The notes beneath the pieces were generated by a model. That model saw nothing but the letters and a program-made list of their open reading frames with translations, did no database searches and had not been told where the DNA came from. Shown piece by piece: positions 8,357 through 17,163 of a stretch of DNA of 64,000 nt. Where the stretch lies: contig JAFAFC010000012.1 of the NCBI GenBank assembly GCA_023423715.1, positions 19,673-83,672 on the forward strand, written 5' to 3'. The DNA comes from Bacteroidota bacterium (GTDB lineage: Bacteria > Bacteroidota > Bacteroidia > Flavobacteriales > Weeksellaceae). Within the stretch, counting starts at the first letter, position 1, and the number at the start of each line of letters is the position of its first letter. The translations under genes were made by a program, and so were the position numbers.

Positions 8357-8520
8357 GATATGGGTAAAAAAAAGCGAATATCTTAACGTGAGACAATAAA
8401 GGAGATGGTGTTGAAATTAGGAATTGAAAATTGACTCATTTGATCTAGAAAAAAATTATATTAATATTCCCCAAATTATTAAAGAAGACAGTCTGAACGC
8501 GGGTTTCAGACTGTTTTTAT
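8357..8520 (+). ncRNA. Candidate small RNA of about 160 nt
   Basis: The 511-bp gap between the ferredoxin and GNAT genes contains no substantial reading frame. It does contain a well-spaced promoter (8319-8349) and, about 140 bp later, a perfect hairpin followed by T residues. Together these outline a transcript of about 160 nt. Peptides within it are at most 8-9 codons (ATG at 8360 and 8405). No known RNA family was recognised, and transcription is inferred only from the signals. Confidence 0.3.
8488..8518 (+). terminator. Terminator of the candidate small RNA
   Basis: Perfect 10-bp stem ACAGTCTGAA / TTCAGACTGT (8488-8497 with 8504-8513), a CGCGGG loop, then TTTT. Confidence 0.7.
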
Positions 8521-8659
8521 TTGTGTGTATCTTTATTGTATCATTTTGAGACAATAAACTGTTTTTTTTCTGGTCTTTATTTCTCAAAATAAGATAATCA
8601 TATTTTTCTAGGTTTATTGTGGTTTCCGATTAAGCTTGTCGAGGTGCAAATTTTGGTTG

Positions 8660-9178
8660 TTATAATTCCGAAAATACATCATCATAAACTACAAAGCCTT
8701 TAATTTTAGCTAAAGAATCTTTTGTAAGTTCCCGTGCCATAAAATAGGTGGATGGAACATCAAAGCTAGGAAGCAGTCCAAATGTTTTTGCAGGAACAAA
8801 TCCAAATTTTGGATAATAGTTTTCATGACCTAAAACAATAACATGTGGATATCCTAATTCTTTGGCTGCATCTAGACCGGCTAAAACCAATTGAGAACCA
8901 ATGTGTTTTTTTTGATATTTAGGAGCAACGGACATTGGGCCCAACGCAATGCTGGGAAACTCCGTGTCTTCGTTGATGATGCGAACTTTAGTGAACATAA
9001 TATGCCCAATAATAGTCTCTTTTTTGCTTGCAACTAAAGATAATTCGGGAATGTAATTCGGTGTTTTTCTTATTTTTTGAACTAATAGTGCTTCTTCATC
9101 ACGGTTGAATGCATCACGGTTTACTTTTTCAACAAGTTCGTATTCACTTTGCAATTCGGGACGTATTTGTATTTCCAT
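8660..9178 (-). CDS. GNAT family N-acetyltransferase (YhbS-like)
   Basis: A 172-residue GNAT protein of the YhbS type. The acetyl-CoA site is formed by the LGPMSVAPKYQKKHIGSQLV segment near residues 78-97, with HENYYPKFGF near 118-127, the typical YhbS closing motif. The substrate is unknown; the family may act on small molecules or tRNA. It stands alone, divergent from lrgA. Confidence 0.87.
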   Translation of the reverse strand: MEIQIRPELQSEYELVEKVNRDAFNRDEEALLVQKIRKTPNYIPELSLVASKKETIIGHIMFTKVRIINEDTEFPSIALGPMSVAPKYQKKHIGSQLVLAGLDAAKELGYPHVIVLGHENYYPKFGFVPAKTFGLLPSFDVPSTYFMARELTKDSLAKIKGFVVYDDVFSEL

Positions 9179-9302
9179 TTCTAAAAATTATTTTTAAATA
9201 TACGGATAAATTAGAATATTTTTAAGTGTTATCGTGTTTTTTCTAGTCAAAAATTGAGCCATAATTGTCATGTGATTTTCCTTTTACTCAAGCGATTTTA
9301 CC

Positions 9303-9310
9303 TAATTTTG
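9303..9310 (+). promoter_or_regulatory. -7 box upstream of lrgA-like gene
   Basis: TAATTTTG fits TAnnTTTG and ends 18 bp before the ATG at 9329. It also argues against the longer upstream start at 9254. Confidence 0.4.
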
Positions 9311-9328
9311 TATTTAAATATTCAAATC

Positions 9329-9673
9329 ATGAATTTGGTAAAGCAAGTTGCTTTAGTTTTTGGCTGTCTGGCTATTGGAGAATTAGTTGTTTCACTATCA
9401 GGAATCAAGATTCCTTCGAGTATTATTGGGATGTTGGTGTTGCTTTTTATTTTGAAAATGAGATGGGTGAAATTGGATGAAATCGATGGCGTTACTTCTT
9501 TTTTAATTAACAATATTGGGATTTTCTTTGTTCCTCCTTGCGTTGCTATGCTTAATTATTTTGATATTCTTGGGAATTCTATTTGGGCAATCGTCGTGGC
9601 GGTTGTTGGAAGTACAATTGCCGTCGTGCTGGTTACTGGATTTACTCACCAAATAATGAGAAGAAAAAAATGA
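9329..9673 (+). CDS. lrgA: CidA/LrgA family membrane protein
   Basis: Small holin-like membrane protein of 114 residues with four hydrophobic segments and the family hallmark GIKIPSSIIGMLVLL plus FFVPPCVAML. CidA/LrgA proteins work with LrgB to modulate murein hydrolase export, programmed lysis or pyruvate transport. The ATG at 9329 is preferred because it begins the first membrane helix and is preceded by a -7 box. Its TGA overlaps the lrgB ATG (ATGA), so the pair is coupled. Confidence 0.88.
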   Translation: MNLVKQVALVFGCLAIGELVVSLSGIKIPSSIIGMLVLLFILKMRWVKLDEIDGVTSFLINNIGIFFVPPCVAMLNYFDILGNSIWAIVVAVVGSTIAVVLVTGFTHQIMRRKK

Positions 9674-10368
9674 GTTTTTTAGATAATACGATTTGGCTTT
9701 TTTTCTTGACGGTTGCGTTGTATTCGTTAGGAATTCTGCTTTCCGCGAAAAGACGATGGATCATTTTTAATCCTATAATTTTATCATCAGCAGTGCTTAT
9801 TGGCTATTTGTTGATTTTAAAAATTCCATACGAAAAGTATCAGTTGGCGGGTCAACATATTGATTTCTTTCTAAAACCTTCCATTGTCGCCATGGCGATC
9901 CCGCTTTATCTGCAATGGGATAATATTAAAAAGCAATTTGGAGCCATCTTATTAAGTCAGTTTGTGGGTTGTGTTTTTGGGCTATTTGTAGTGGTTTTCC
10001 TTGCGAAAATAATGGGAGCAGAAACTCAAGTAATTATGTCACTAGCGCCAAAATCAGTAAGTACACCCATTGCTTTAGAAGTTTCTAAATCGGTAGGTGG
10101 AATCCCGTCTATTACAGCAGCAGCGGTTATATTAACGGGTTTGTTAGGAAGTATGGCTGGATTTCAATTGTTGAGTTTGGCTCGTATTACAAATCCGGTT
10201 TCCCAAAGTATTGCCATGGGAACGGCTTCTCATGCCATGGGAACGATGCGTGCGATGGAATTTGGAGATAAATATGGCGCTTTTGCCAGTGTTGGAATGA
10301 TATTCAACGGAATACTTACGGCTTTTTTAGCACCTTATATTTTGATATTTCTTAAACCGTATTTATAG
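9670..10368 (+). CDS. lrgB: LrgB family membrane protein
   Basis: Polytopic LrgB protein of 232 residues, partner of the upstream LrgA. The family signature APKSVSTPIALEVSKSVGG lies mid-protein and the glycine-rich MGTASHAMGTMRAMEFGDKY near the C-terminus. The start at 9670 overlaps the lrgA stop; an earlier in-frame start inside lrgA is unlikely. Its 3' end overlaps by 17 bp the convergent gene on the other strand. Confidence 0.9.
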   Translation: MSFLDNTIWLFFLTVALYSLGILLSAKRRWIIFNPIILSSAVLIGYLLILKIPYEKYQLAGQHIDFFLKPSIVAMAIPLYLQWDNIKKQFGAILLSQFVGCVFGLFVVVFLAKIMGAETQVIMSLAPKSVSTPIALEVSKSVGGIPSITAAAVILTGLLGSMAGFQLLSLARITNPVSQSIAMGTASHAMGTMRAMEFGDKYGAFASVGMIFNGILTAFLAPYILIFLKPYL

Positions 10369-10933
10369 GTATTTCATTTTGTAAATCCGCGATACATTGT
10401 TCTCGAATTTTCCAAATATCGGTTAATGATAGCTTGTATTGATTTTCGATAATCCACTGTTTTATATAGTTTTGATGAAGTTGAACTTTTTTAGTTGCGA
10501 TTTCGTCAAACTCAATTTCCAATTCATCAAGCAGTAAATGTTGAAAATCTGTATAGGAAGCATTAACTCTCGTAAAATCGAAATAGGTGTTGTGAATTTT
10601 TAAATAATTATGCGCTTCAGGAATATATGATAAGTGATTAGCATCCAATGTATTCTTGATCTTTGGTGCGTATTCACTATTCATTTTAAATATTCCTAAA
10701 ATCAATTTTACCTCAGGGAAACCTTGCTCTAGTGCTAGTTTTCGCAGAGAAGCATGTTTTGTACTGCATGTTCCGCAGTTATCAATAAGGGCGATTGCAG
10801 GATTTTCTTTTTCCGAATTTCTCTTATAAGGGAGCTTTGCAATGTAGTCGCAAGCTTCATCAAAATCAAGAATTTCTAGTTTTTTAAAGTAATCCGAAAC
10901 AATTCCAGGATGTTGAATTTTAAAATTGAACAT
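10352..10933 (-). CDS. Transglutaminase-like domain protein, function unknown
   Basis: A 193-residue soluble protein that I do not recognise as a named family. The segment DNCGTCSTKHASLRKLA near residues 50-66 resembles the catalytic cysteine motif of bacterial transglutaminase-like (papain-fold) proteins. A later histidine (EAHNYLKIHNTYFDF) and aspartate could complete a triad. It has no signal peptide. It is followed by the ABM-domain gene in divergent order on the same strand and overlaps the lrgB 3' end. Confidence 0.6.
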   Translation of the reverse strand: MFNFKIQHPGIVSDYFKKLEILDFDEACDYIAKLPYKRNSEKENPAIALIDNCGTCSTKHASLRKLALEQGFPEVKLILGIFKMNSEYAPKIKNTLDANHLSYIPEAHNYLKIHNTYFDFTRVNASYTDFQHLLLDELEIEFDEIATKKVQLHQNYIKQWIIENQYKLSLTDIWKIREQCIADLQNEIPINTV

Positions 10934-10943
10934 GTAATTTTCT

Positions 10944-11258
10944 TTATGAGATTCCGTGTCCTCCGAATAATTGGATTTCTTGCCCTGTTGCCGGCGGTCC
11001 GTCTAATAATGGCATCGCTTCCATAATAAGTTCTCTAACGCCAGGAATGTACAAGGATAAGTCGTGGTTTTCTTTGGTGTCCCAAATCTCGGTGACAAAA
11101 ACGGAATTAGGTTCGTTAGAGTCGGAGCCAACCACATAAAGTTGACAGCCCGAAGCTTCTGAAATTAAATCGGCAGCGTCCAAAAGTATTTTGGCTAGAC
11201 TCTCAACTTGGTTGGTTTTAGCTTTTAGTTTTCCGTGAAGTAGATAAGGCTTTTGCAT
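10944..11258 (-). CDS. Putative quinol monooxygenase (ABM domain)
   Basis: A 104-residue antibiotic-biosynthesis-monooxygenase (ABM) ferredoxin-like fold, similar to YgiN-type quinol monooxygenases. Typical elements are KTNQVESLAKILLDAADLI, then a CQLYVVGSD strand, then FVTEIWDTKENHDLSL. The start at 11258 begins MQKPYLLHGKLKAK; the longer frame to 11327 would run through the hairpin at 11285-11314. It lies 10 bp downstream of the transglutaminase-like gene and may be co-transcribed with it. Confidence 0.83.
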   Translation of the reverse strand: MQKPYLLHGKLKAKTNQVESLAKILLDAADLISEASGCQLYVVGSDSNEPNSVFVTEIWDTKENHDLSLYIPGVRELIMEAMPLLDGPPATGQEIQLFGGHGIS

Positions 11259-11284
11259 AGAAAGATTATGTAGTTTAAAGATAA

Positions 11285-11314
11285 AAAAAAGTGATTGCAA
11301 ACAATCACTTTTTT
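11285..11314. terminator. Strong hairpin between minus-strand genes
   Basis: AAAAAAGTGATTG / CAATCACTTTTTT with a 4-nt loop. Both flanks are A/T runs. It most likely terminates the minus-strand transcript of the 416-residue regulator-like gene that ends at 11503. Confidence 0.75.
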
Positions 11315-11502
11315 GGTAAATCAACACGTGAGTCGATTTTCAGTTTTAATGGTTATTAGTCTTTACCAACCATTTTCTTCTTTTATGGGAAAAAAATAGT
11401 TCGTCTATTTTTCTCCATTATTTGTATTTACTGCAAAAATAGGGCGTTTTCGGATGTGAAAAATGTCCAAAAATGTTCAAAAAAATGCTTTTCAATTTAG
11501 AA

Positions 11503-12753
11503 TTAGCAAAATTCTGGTGCTAGTTTTTCAAGTATATTGTGAAATCTTTTGTATTCGGTTTTGTCTATTGTTTGAAGAATTTCGTTGTGAATACTTTTCT
11601 TTTCCTTTTTATTTTTTGTTTGCAATAAGGTTGAAAGAGATACAAATGGAGTGATAAAATCACGATATAATAACATGTTGGAGCTATGGATTTCCTCTTT
11701 TGTAATGGCAAATTCAGCTGTTTTGTAATTGCCATTAGCAAGCCAAGCCAAATTGAACGTTGACTTTACAAATACAAGGTTTATTCCCATTAAATGACTA
11801 CTTATTTTAATGTTAGTCGATTTCTTTTCACTAAAAAAAGTGGTGCAAGTTTGCAGTAATTCGTAGGCTTTTTCAAATTCGCACAGCCAAAGCAACGTGT
11901 TTGCAATTACAATTTTCATTTCCAGTTTTTGAAATGTTTGTAGTTCTCGCTTTTCTACATCTTCTAAATATCGATTTAGAATTCTACATAATTCAATTTG
12001 ATCGTCGTCTAAATGTGCTTTTATCATCAAAAGGCTATGGTAACGCATTTCGTGATAGGGAAAGTAGTGTTCTAGTTTTTTTAATTTTTTGTATTTCTTT
12101 TCAACGGAAATAAGACTAAAGTCTTTCTTAGGATCATTTCGAAGAAAGCTTCCGAACAAATGTAAATTAGCGCAAGCGAGTTTAATATGTGGTTTTGCGC
12201 TTTTTTTGGATTGACTTAATAACGCATCGCGATACCAATTTTTTCCGAAATAATTGTAATTCGGAAGTTCACCAATAAAATAATCGGCCGCCCAATTATT
12301 GTTTCCATACAATGAATGCGCATATTGAAATCGTTCTGGACTTTTAAATACCAGCAATGAATATTCATTTAATGTATCTACAATCATGCTATTTTGATCG
12401 TAGTTCAGATTATGTTTTTTTCCATTTCGAAAGAAAATTTCCATGCTTTCAATTTGGATTTTTTCTTCATCAGTTAATGTAGAACTCACCGAATAGGAAG
12501 CCGAAAAATCATTCCAGCTGGTGAAATTTGCGTATTGACAAAGTAAATCCAATGAGGACTGGCTAATTTCCTTATCTGTATTTATTTTACCGAAAAAACG
12601 TCTCAAGGTTTGTACGCTAAGCTTAGAGCAATCCGAAAGTTCCTCAAAACTGCGAACGGAATTGATAGGTTTTCCAAATGTTTTTTCAATTTGGAGTTGA
12701 AGTTCTTTTTTTAAGTCTGAAGAAATGATGGACAAAGTGTAATTTTTTTTCAA
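11503..12753 (-). CDS. HTH/TPR-like hypothetical protein
   Basis: A 416-residue cytoplasmic protein. The first ~110 residues look like a helix-turn-helix-like module (ELSDCSKLSVQTLRRFFGKI followed by SQSSLDLLCQYANFTSWNDF), a pattern seen in many Flavobacteriia hypotheticals. The rest is helical and rich in aromatic residues, suggestive of TPR-like repeats. A regulatory or sensory role is inferred, not shown. The gene is monocistronic: 179 bp upstream and a terminator downstream. The 245-bp stretch 11259-11502 holds only the hairpin above and possible promoters. Confidence 0.6.
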   Translation of the reverse strand: MKKNYTLSIISSDLKKELQLQIEKTFGKPINSVRSFEELSDCSKLSVQTLRRFFGKINTDKEISQSSLDLLCQYANFTSWNDFSASYSVSSTLTDEEKIQIESMEIFFRNGKKHNLNYDQNSMIVDTLNEYSLLVFKSPERFQYAHSLYGNNNWAADYFIGELPNYNYFGKNWYRDALLSQSKKSAKPHIKLACANLHLFGSFLRNDPKKDFSLISVEKKYKKLKKLEHYFPYHEMRYHSLLMIKAHLDDDQIELCRILNRYLEDVEKRELQTFQKLEMKIVIANTLLWLCEFEKAYELLQTCTTFFSEKKSTNIKISSHLMGINLVFVKSTFNLAWLANGNYKTAEFAITKEEIHSSNMLLYRDFITPFVSLSTLLQTKNKKEKKSIHNEILQTIDKTEYKRFHNILEKLAPEFC

Positions 12754-12869
12754 TACGTGTTGTTGGTTAAAATCTTTCGTGATAGAAGCCTAAAAATACG
12801 TTTTTAATGAATATTTTTCCAAATGATATTTTGCATATGGATTTTCTATCTAGCTTACTTTACTAAAAG

Positions 12870-12904
12870 TACAAAAAAAGATCGAAAAATAATGCTTTTC
12901 GATC
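12870..12904 (-). terminator. Terminator of the YeiH-type transporter gene
   Basis: GATCGAAAA / TTTTCGATC stem (12880-12888 with 12896-12904) followed, on the minus strand, by a T-run (12873-12879). It lies 29 bp past the stop. Confidence 0.8.
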
Positions 12905-12932
12905 CCTAGTTTCTACCAGTAAAGATGTAATT

Positions 12933-13871
12933 CTACAAGAAATTTTTAATGAAAATCAATGCGGTTATTGAAATAGAAAGCCATAAAATTACTCCTTGAA
13001 ATATGGGAATTGGGCCAATGGATTTCATTTTTTTCCATGAAAGATTAGAGCCGATGAGGAATAAAGTTAAAGTTAATCCTTTTGTAGCAAGGAATACGAT
13101 GTTCGGACTCCATTTTTGTACAAAAGGAAAATATGTATTGATCGCAATTGCGAGTATGAACAAACCAATGAAAGAGGGAATTTTAACCTTCTTTTCCTCA
13201 TTTTTGAATAGGAATGAACATGTAAAAGTTAATGGGATAATCCATAAAGCTCGGGTGAGTTTTACTGTAGTAGCAACCTGCAGCGCCTCGGTTCCATATT
13301 TTGCAGCAGCACCAACAACCGAACTGGTGTCGTGGATGGCGATAGCGCACCACAATCCAAATTGATTTTGGGTTAAATGCAACATCGAACCAACGGCCGG
13401 GAAAATAAACAATGCAGCGGAATTTAAAATGAAAACCACGCCCAATGCAACGCTTATTTGCTTTTCATTGGCTTTAACGACAGGCGATAAAGCTGCAATG
13501 GCGCTTCCTCCGCAAATTGCTGTTCCTGCCGATATCAAAAACGAGCTTATTCGATCGGATTTGAATAGTTTTCCTAGTAGAACTCCAAGAAACAAGGTTC
13601 CAAATATGGATGCGACTGTCAATGAAAAGCCTTGTTTTCCAGCGGCAAGTGCCGTATTTAGATTCATTCCGAATCCTAATCCAACAATTGAAAATTGCAA
13701 AAGAAAACTTGTAATTTTCTGATTGTGTTGCGGAAAAGGATGTTGAATGAGTTGTGCGACAAGAATTCCGATGAAAAGTGCAATTGGCGGATTGAATAGT
13801 GGAGTAAAACACAAAATAGCAATTCCTACAAATACTATTTGTCCAAATCCAAGTGATGTTGATGTTCTCAT
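12933..13871 (-). CDS. YeiH family putative sulfate exporter
   Basis: A 312-residue polytopic membrane protein (Cons_hypoth698/UPF0324). The family motifs are present: FSIVGLGFGMNL near residue 60, GTAICGGSAIAALSPVVKA near 120, and GLWCAIAIHDTSSVVGAA near 175. Members are predicted sulfate or sulfite-related transporters, although direct evidence is limited. The LysR gene immediately upstream on the same strand mirrors the yeiE-yeiH arrangement of enterobacteria and probably controls it. Confidence 0.9.
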   Translation of the reverse strand: MRTSTSLGFGQIVFVGIAILCFTPLFNPPIALFIGILVAQLIQHPFPQHNQKITSFLLQFSIVGLGFGMNLNTALAAGKQGFSLTVASIFGTLFLGVLLGKLFKSDRISSFLISAGTAICGGSAIAALSPVVKANEKQISVALGVVFILNSAALFIFPAVGSMLHLTQNQFGLWCAIAIHDTSSVVGAAAKYGTEALQVATTVKLTRALWIIPLTFTCSFLFKNEEKKVKIPSFIGLFILAIAINTYFPFVQKWSPNIVFLATKGLTLTLFLIGSNLSWKKMKSIGPIPIFQGVILWLSISITALIFIKNFL

Positions 13872-13935
13872 AAATCAAATTTTATAGGGCAAAGTTCCTA
13901 TAGAATCAGGATTTATGGAAATTGTTTCTTTTTAT

Positions 13936-13960
13936 TAACTATAACTAAAAATTATAGTTA
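13936..13960. promoter_or_regulatory. Palindrome at the LysR gene end / YeiH upstream region
   Basis: TAACTATAA / TTATAGTTA, a perfect 9-bp inverted repeat spanning the LysR stop codon, 65 bp upstream of the transporter start. It could be a weak terminator or, by position and shape, a LysR-type operator. The sequence alone does not decide. Confidence 0.4.
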
Positions 13961-14829
13961 TTTATATGATTGATAAATAAATTGGATGTTTTTGAGTTTT
14001 CACCTTGATTGGAAACTAAATAAAAATACCGTTCCATCATTACGTCCTCAACATCGATGATTTTGAGAAGGTTATGTTGCAACTCTTCATAAATAGCAGA
14101 AATAGACAAAAATGCAAATGTGTTCGAATTTAACAGATAGTTTTTGATACTTTCGGTATTTTCGAAGGTAACTTCAGTTTTCAGATCAGAAATTTTGATT
14201 TTGTTTTTAGCCAAAACCGAAGCAATTATTTCTAAAGAACCCGAGCCTTTTTCTCTTTGTACAAAAGGAATTTTCAGTAACTCATCTTTGGGGATTATTG
14301 ACTTACTAGAGGTTTTTGTTTGCGTGCACAAAACCAATTCATCCTTAAGAAATGGCGCATAGTTCATTCCGCTTCGTTTCGATTTTCCTTCAACAATTCC
14401 TAAATCGATTGCTTGATTCGCTAAGAGATTTTCAATGTTTTCAGTATTTCCTGTATGCAACTCCAACTCAATATGAGGAAAGCTTTTCTTGAATTGAGCG
14501 AGATATTTGGGCAAAACATATTGTGCCGCTGTTGTGCTCATTCCAATTCGTAAAAAACCTTGGTTTTCTTGATTTAAAAAAGCAATTTCGGAATCTAACT
14601 CCTGATATAGATGTTTGATTTTTTCAGCGTAGTTTAATAGGATTTTCCCTTGTGTTGTGAGTTCGATTTTATTGCCACCGCGAATAAATAATTTGCATTG
14701 ATAGTATTGCTCAATTTCTTTGATATGCTTTGTTACTGCAGGTTGAGAAATAAAAAGCTGATTGGCTGCTTTTGTAAAATTGAGTCGAGTCGCGACAGAA
14801 TAAAAAACGTGAAGTCTGAAATCAAACAT
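13945..14829 (-). CDS. LysR family transcriptional regulator
   Basis: A 294-residue LTTR. The N-terminal winged HTH is clear (FYSVATRLNFTKAANQLFIS then QPAVTKHIKEIEQYYQCKLF), followed by the two-lobed periplasmic-binding-like effector domain from about residue 90. The gene lies 73 bp upstream of the YeiH-type transporter on the same strand, the expected place for its activator. YeiE-type regulators respond to sulfur or iron-related signals; the effector here is unknown. Confidence 0.92.
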   Translation of the reverse strand: MFDFRLHVFYSVATRLNFTKAANQLFISQPAVTKHIKEIEQYYQCKLFIRGGNKIELTTQGKILLNYAEKIKHLYQELDSEIAFLNQENQGFLRIGMSTTAAQYVLPKYLAQFKKSFPHIELELHTGNTENIENLLANQAIDLGIVEGKSKRSGMNYAPFLKDELVLCTQTKTSSKSIIPKDELLKIPFVQREKGSGSLEIIASVLAKNKIKISDLKTEVTFENTESIKNYLLNSNTFAFLSISAIYEELQHNLLKIIDVEDVMMERYFYLVSNQGENSKTSNLFINHINNYNF

Positions 14830-14875
14830 ACTTTTTGATTAGGAATTATAAAGATATTTAAATTGTTTAACGAAA

Positions 14876-15517
14876 CTACGGATATTCGAATCCAAACTGA
14901 AAAGCAACCAACTTATTTTTCCAAAAGGTATAGGTCGCCGAGTATGCAAGAAGATTATTCTTCGTAAGAATGTTTTCTTTCGAATTGGGATGGGTTTCAA
15001 AGTAGTAATACAGCTGAATTCCTTTTTTCGTACTGTCAATTGGAGCGTAGCATTTTCCAAGTTTTGAAATTAATTCTTCCTTGGAAATTCCTAATTTAAT
15101 TCCATTGTTGGTTTGGATGATTCCGATATTTTTTGAATCTAGTTTTTCGTTTTTAAGGTCTTTTTCTTCTACCAGAATCTTGGAAAATTGGTTTTTCGAA
15201 TCGCCTTCAAATTGTGTTAGTGTAATTTTATTTCCAGTGGAACGATTCGTGAAAACATAATCGTTGTTTTGGTTTAATATTATTTTTTTGCCAAGTATTT
15301 TGTTTGCTGTTTCATGTTTTCTTAACTCAATTCCATTGATTGAAATGTCTGGACTTTCAATAAGACATTTTTTAATTTTCAATTTTTGGGTTGCGTCGTA
15401 TTTTTCCTGTTCTATTTGATCAGGATTTGGCGGGAATTCTTGCGCTATTTTTTTTGAAGATTCTTTGCATCCGCAAAAAAACAAAAAGATTAGAATGAAA
15501 ACGAGATTCAATTTCAT
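14876..15517 (-). CDS. Hypothetical lipoprotein
   Basis: A 213-residue protein with a lipoprotein signal MKLNLVFILIFLFFCGCKES (lipobox FCGC). The mature part is lysine- and asparagine-rich and beta-strand-like. It contains NNGIKLGISKEELISKLGKC, which resembles a short helix-turn segment of beta-lactamase inhibitor-like (BLIP/SmpA) folds. No family was recognised with confidence. It stands between the LysR gene and the aspartic protease gene. Confidence 0.65.
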   Translation of the reverse strand: MKLNLVFILIFLFFCGCKESSKKIAQEFPPNPDQIEQEKYDATQKLKIKKCLIESPDISINGIELRKHETANKILGKKIILNQNNDYVFTNRSTGNKITLTQFEGDSKNQFSKILVEEKDLKNEKLDSKNIGIIQTNNGIKLGISKEELISKLGKCYAPIDSTKKGIQLYYYFETHPNSKENILTKNNLLAYSATYTFWKNKLVAFQFGFEYP

Positions 15518-15578
15518 GATTCAAGCAATTTCAATGGAGTAGTAAATGTACAATTATTCTATAATCTTACTTTTGAAT

Positions 15579-16493
15579 CTAGTTTGAAATGTTCATTTTC
15601 AGATCTTTTCCGTCAATAAAGATCTTTTGATTGAAAAAGATTTTGTTTCCTAGCATTCCAGTCATTTTTGAAAACTTCATCAAGGCATATTGAGTTTTGG
15701 AATACCCTTCAACATACGTAATTTCCATAAGTGGAATTTGCATCGAATTGAAACGAATATTTTCCTTGGTTTGGGTTGTATACGTTGTTAAAACGTTGCC
15801 CCAAGAATTTTCTTTTTCAATTGTTACGGGAGAATTGGGAAGTTTTAATGAATTCCAAACTTCTTTGTTGGTGAGTAATTCGTAGGCTGAAGTTCCCGAG
15901 TCGTAAATGAATTGTTCCTTTTTTTCTTTTAAAGTGGCTGGAATGATTAATTTTCGTTTTTTAAAGAAATATTCGAAGGTGTTTTTGGAGTCTAATTTTG
16001 GTTGATTTTTCAAATTCAATTCGACATAGTTTTCTTTGAAATTAAGATAGGTTAATCGATTTTCAAGAATATCAGAACCGATGGTTCCAATTATTTGAAT
16101 GGAATCTTCTATTGATTTTGAACTGGTTTGAATGACTTGAAATTTATCTGATGAAATTAACGACTTCCCAATTTTAATTTGAGTTTTTACACGATTATTT
16201 TCAATCGAAATTCCTTTAATTTTTTGAAGAGAATTACTGTAAAATAGAGTAGATGGTGAACCCGTATCCAATTGCATAAAATAGATTTTCGAATTATTTT
16301 GAAACTGAACAGGAAGTAGTAAAGCGGTTTTGGATTGATCGGTCCAAATCATAGGAACTTTTCCACTTTCATTTTGAACGGTTAAATAATTGGCTTCAGG
16401 TGAAAATTTTTGGTTGAAATACAGATACAGACCTGCAATGCTCACGACGATTAAAACTGAGATTGTAATAAGAATCTTTTTGATGATTTTCAT
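15579..16493 (-). CDS. Membrane-anchored pepsin-like aspartic protease
   Basis: A 304-residue protein with one N-terminal transmembrane segment (residues 5-27) and an extracytoplasmic domain. Two aspartic-protease motifs are visible: MQLDTGSPSTLFY near residue 75 and FIYDSGTSAYELL near residue 197. Two such motifs in one chain indicate a pepsin-like two-lobed enzyme rather than a dimeric retropepsin. DTGS and DSGT are both intact, so activity is plausible. Bacterial members are uncommon and substrates unknown. Confidence 0.72.
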   Translation of the reverse strand: MKIIKKILITISVLIVVSIAGLYLYFNQKFSPEANYLTVQNESGKVPMIWTDQSKTALLLPVQFQNNSKIYFMQLDTGSPSTLFYSNSLQKIKGISIENNRVKTQIKIGKSLISSDKFQVIQTSSKSIEDSIQIIGTIGSDILENRLTYLNFKENYVELNLKNQPKLDSKNTFEYFFKKRKLIIPATLKEKKEQFIYDSGTSAYELLTNKEVWNSLKLPNSPVTIEKENSWGNVLTTYTTQTKENIRFNSMQIPLMEITYVEGYSKTQYALMKFSKMTGMLGNKIFFNQKIFIDGKDLKMNISN

Positions 16494-16583
16494 AGGTTCG
16501 AAATTTTCATCAACATTCGAATAATTTCACCAATAAAGAAGAAAATACGATACGACAAGATGCCGACAATTGCATGTCGTAAT

Positions 16584-17153
16584 TTACAAGAAATTGTTTT
16601 TCAATTGAATAGCTAATTTGCTGTTTTTGTTTAATAAAACCCCATTTGCAAGCGCTACAATGATTTTTAAACCTAATAAAATAAGTAGTGGAATGATAAA
16701 AAGCGGAAATTTTAGCGAAAAAAGCTTTTGAATAAAAGGACTTAAGAGCATGGAAAAGGAAACCAATAGAACGAGAACGATTTGGATTTCAATGATTTTC
16801 TTTCCAAGTGTTTTTACTTTTTGATCGGTCGTTTTCTGAATCAAAATTAGTGGAACTAGAATTCCACCAAAAGGAATAATAAGTCCGATTAAGGTTGAAA
16901 TATTAATCCATTTTAGCCTTTCCAAATCGAAGGTTTCAGGTTGTTCTAAAAGATCATTAGGCTCTTTTTCTAAAGCTTCAGCGATGGATTTTAATGTAAA
17001 TCCTTTTGGAATGCTTCCTGCTTCAATCCGCTGAATGGTCCGTAACGAAACACCAGCTTTAGAAGCGAGTTCCGATTGGGTGAGATGGTTTTCCTCTCGA
17101 AAACGTTGAACGTTGGATTTTGAATTCATGGATGTAGTAGAATGCGATGACAA
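16584..17153 (-). CDS. XRE-type HTH regulator fused to membrane segments
   Basis: A 189-residue protein. The XRE/Cro HTH domain occupies about residues 13-68 (LTQSELASKAGVSLRTIQRI is the recognition region) and is followed by three or four hydrophobic segments. It probably represses its own operon while held at the inner membrane. It is the last gene of a three-gene unit with the 199-residue membrane protein and the DUF1648 protein upstream, all likely sensing or defending membrane state. Confidence 0.83.
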   Translation of the reverse strand: MSSHSTTSMNSKSNVQRFREENHLTQSELASKAGVSLRTIQRIEAGSIPKGFTLKSIAEALEKEPNDLLEQPETFDLERLKWINISTLIGLIIPFGGILVPLILIQKTTDQKVKTLGKKIIEIQIVLVLLVSFSMLLSPFIQKLFSLKFPLFIIPLLILLGLKIIVALANGVLLNKNSKLAIQLKNNFL

Positions 17154-17163
17154 AATTAAAAAA

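Noticed and set aside
13003..13722. Plus-strand open frames of 97-120 codons across the YeiH-type transporter gene
   Set aside because: They are antisense to a well-supported membrane transporter, have no promoter or family features, and reflect the codon pattern of the real gene.
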